From NCBI GenBank assembly GCA_937950105.1, contig CALFEM010000290.1, positions 1 to 5,480 of the forward strand: a stretch of 5,480 nt of DNA, written 5' to 3'. Position numbers and translations under genes: made by a program. Below, in pieces: positions 5,427 to 5,480 of the stretch. Below the pieces are notes generated by a model. It was given only the letters and a program-made list of their open reading frames with translations, had not been told where the DNA came from and made no database searches. Each line of letters opens with the position of its first letter. Positions within the stretch are counted from its first letter, which is position 1. Source of the stretch: an uncultured Alphaproteobacteria bacterium (lineage in GTDB: Bacteria > Pseudomonadota > Alphaproteobacteria > Rhizobiales > Hyphomicrobiaceae).

Positions 5427-5480
5427 AGAGCGGAAGAGCACACGTCTGAACTCCAGTCACTTAGGCATCTCGTATGCCGT
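5427..5480 (+). other. Illumina TruSeq adapter with index TTAGGC (contamination)
   Basis: From 5431 to 5460 the plus strand matches the TruSeq index adapter exactly (CGGAAGAGCACACGTC onward to CTCCAGTCAC). The six-base index TTAGGC is at 5461-5466 and the constant ATCTCGTATGCCGT at 5467-5480. The four bases before (AGAG, 5427-5430) match the adapter's AGAT apart from one change at 5430. This is library sequence left at a contig end, not genomic DNA. Genomic sequence ends at about 5426. Confidence 0.97.

Overview
The window is a conserved ribosomal-protein gene cluster on the minus strand: the end of the S10 operon and nearly all of the spc operon. Read in the direction of transcription (right to left), the order is rpmC (L29), rpsQ (S17), rplN (L14), rplX (L24), rplE (L5), rpsN (S14), rpsH (S8), rplF (L6), rplR (L18), rpsE (S5), rpmD (L30), rplO (L15), and then the first four codons of secY running off the left edge. 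All twelve ribosomal genes are intact. Very high GC, the gene order, the long zinc-free S14 and the sequence style of L5, S5 and L15 suggest an alphaproteobacterium, perhaps of the Rhodospirillales type. That placement is from memory of the families, and genus cannot be decided here.

Layout. 5427-5480 is not genomic: it is an Illumina TruSeq adapter with index TTAGGC, so this is a contig end with untrimmed read-through. 5185-5394 and 4934-5170 hold rpmC and rpsQ, the tail of the S10 group. A 123-base gap (4811-4933) separates them from rplN, exactly where E. coli divides the S10 and spc operons. From 4810 to 250 the genes are tightly packed: rplN and rplX overlap by one base, rplX and rplE are 3 bases apart, and most other gaps are 12-66 bases, each with a readable Shine-Dalgarno sequence. 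After rplO comes a 236-base spacer (14-249) and then the secY start. No gene-free stretch exceeds 300 bases.

The products are structural parts of the 30S subunit (S5, S8, S14, S17) and 50S subunit (L5, L6, L14, L15, L18, L24, L29, L30), made from one transcript in near-equal amounts, followed by the SecYEG translocon channel. Variable parts are an Ala/Lys-rich N-terminal extension on L5, an Ala/Lys/Gly tail on L15, a GTG start for rpsE, and perfect short hairpins in several of the longer spacers. I see no mobile element, CRISPR array, tRNA, rRNA or new biological system. The most consequential observation is the adapter contamination, which also creates a false N-terminal extension on the L29 reading frame.
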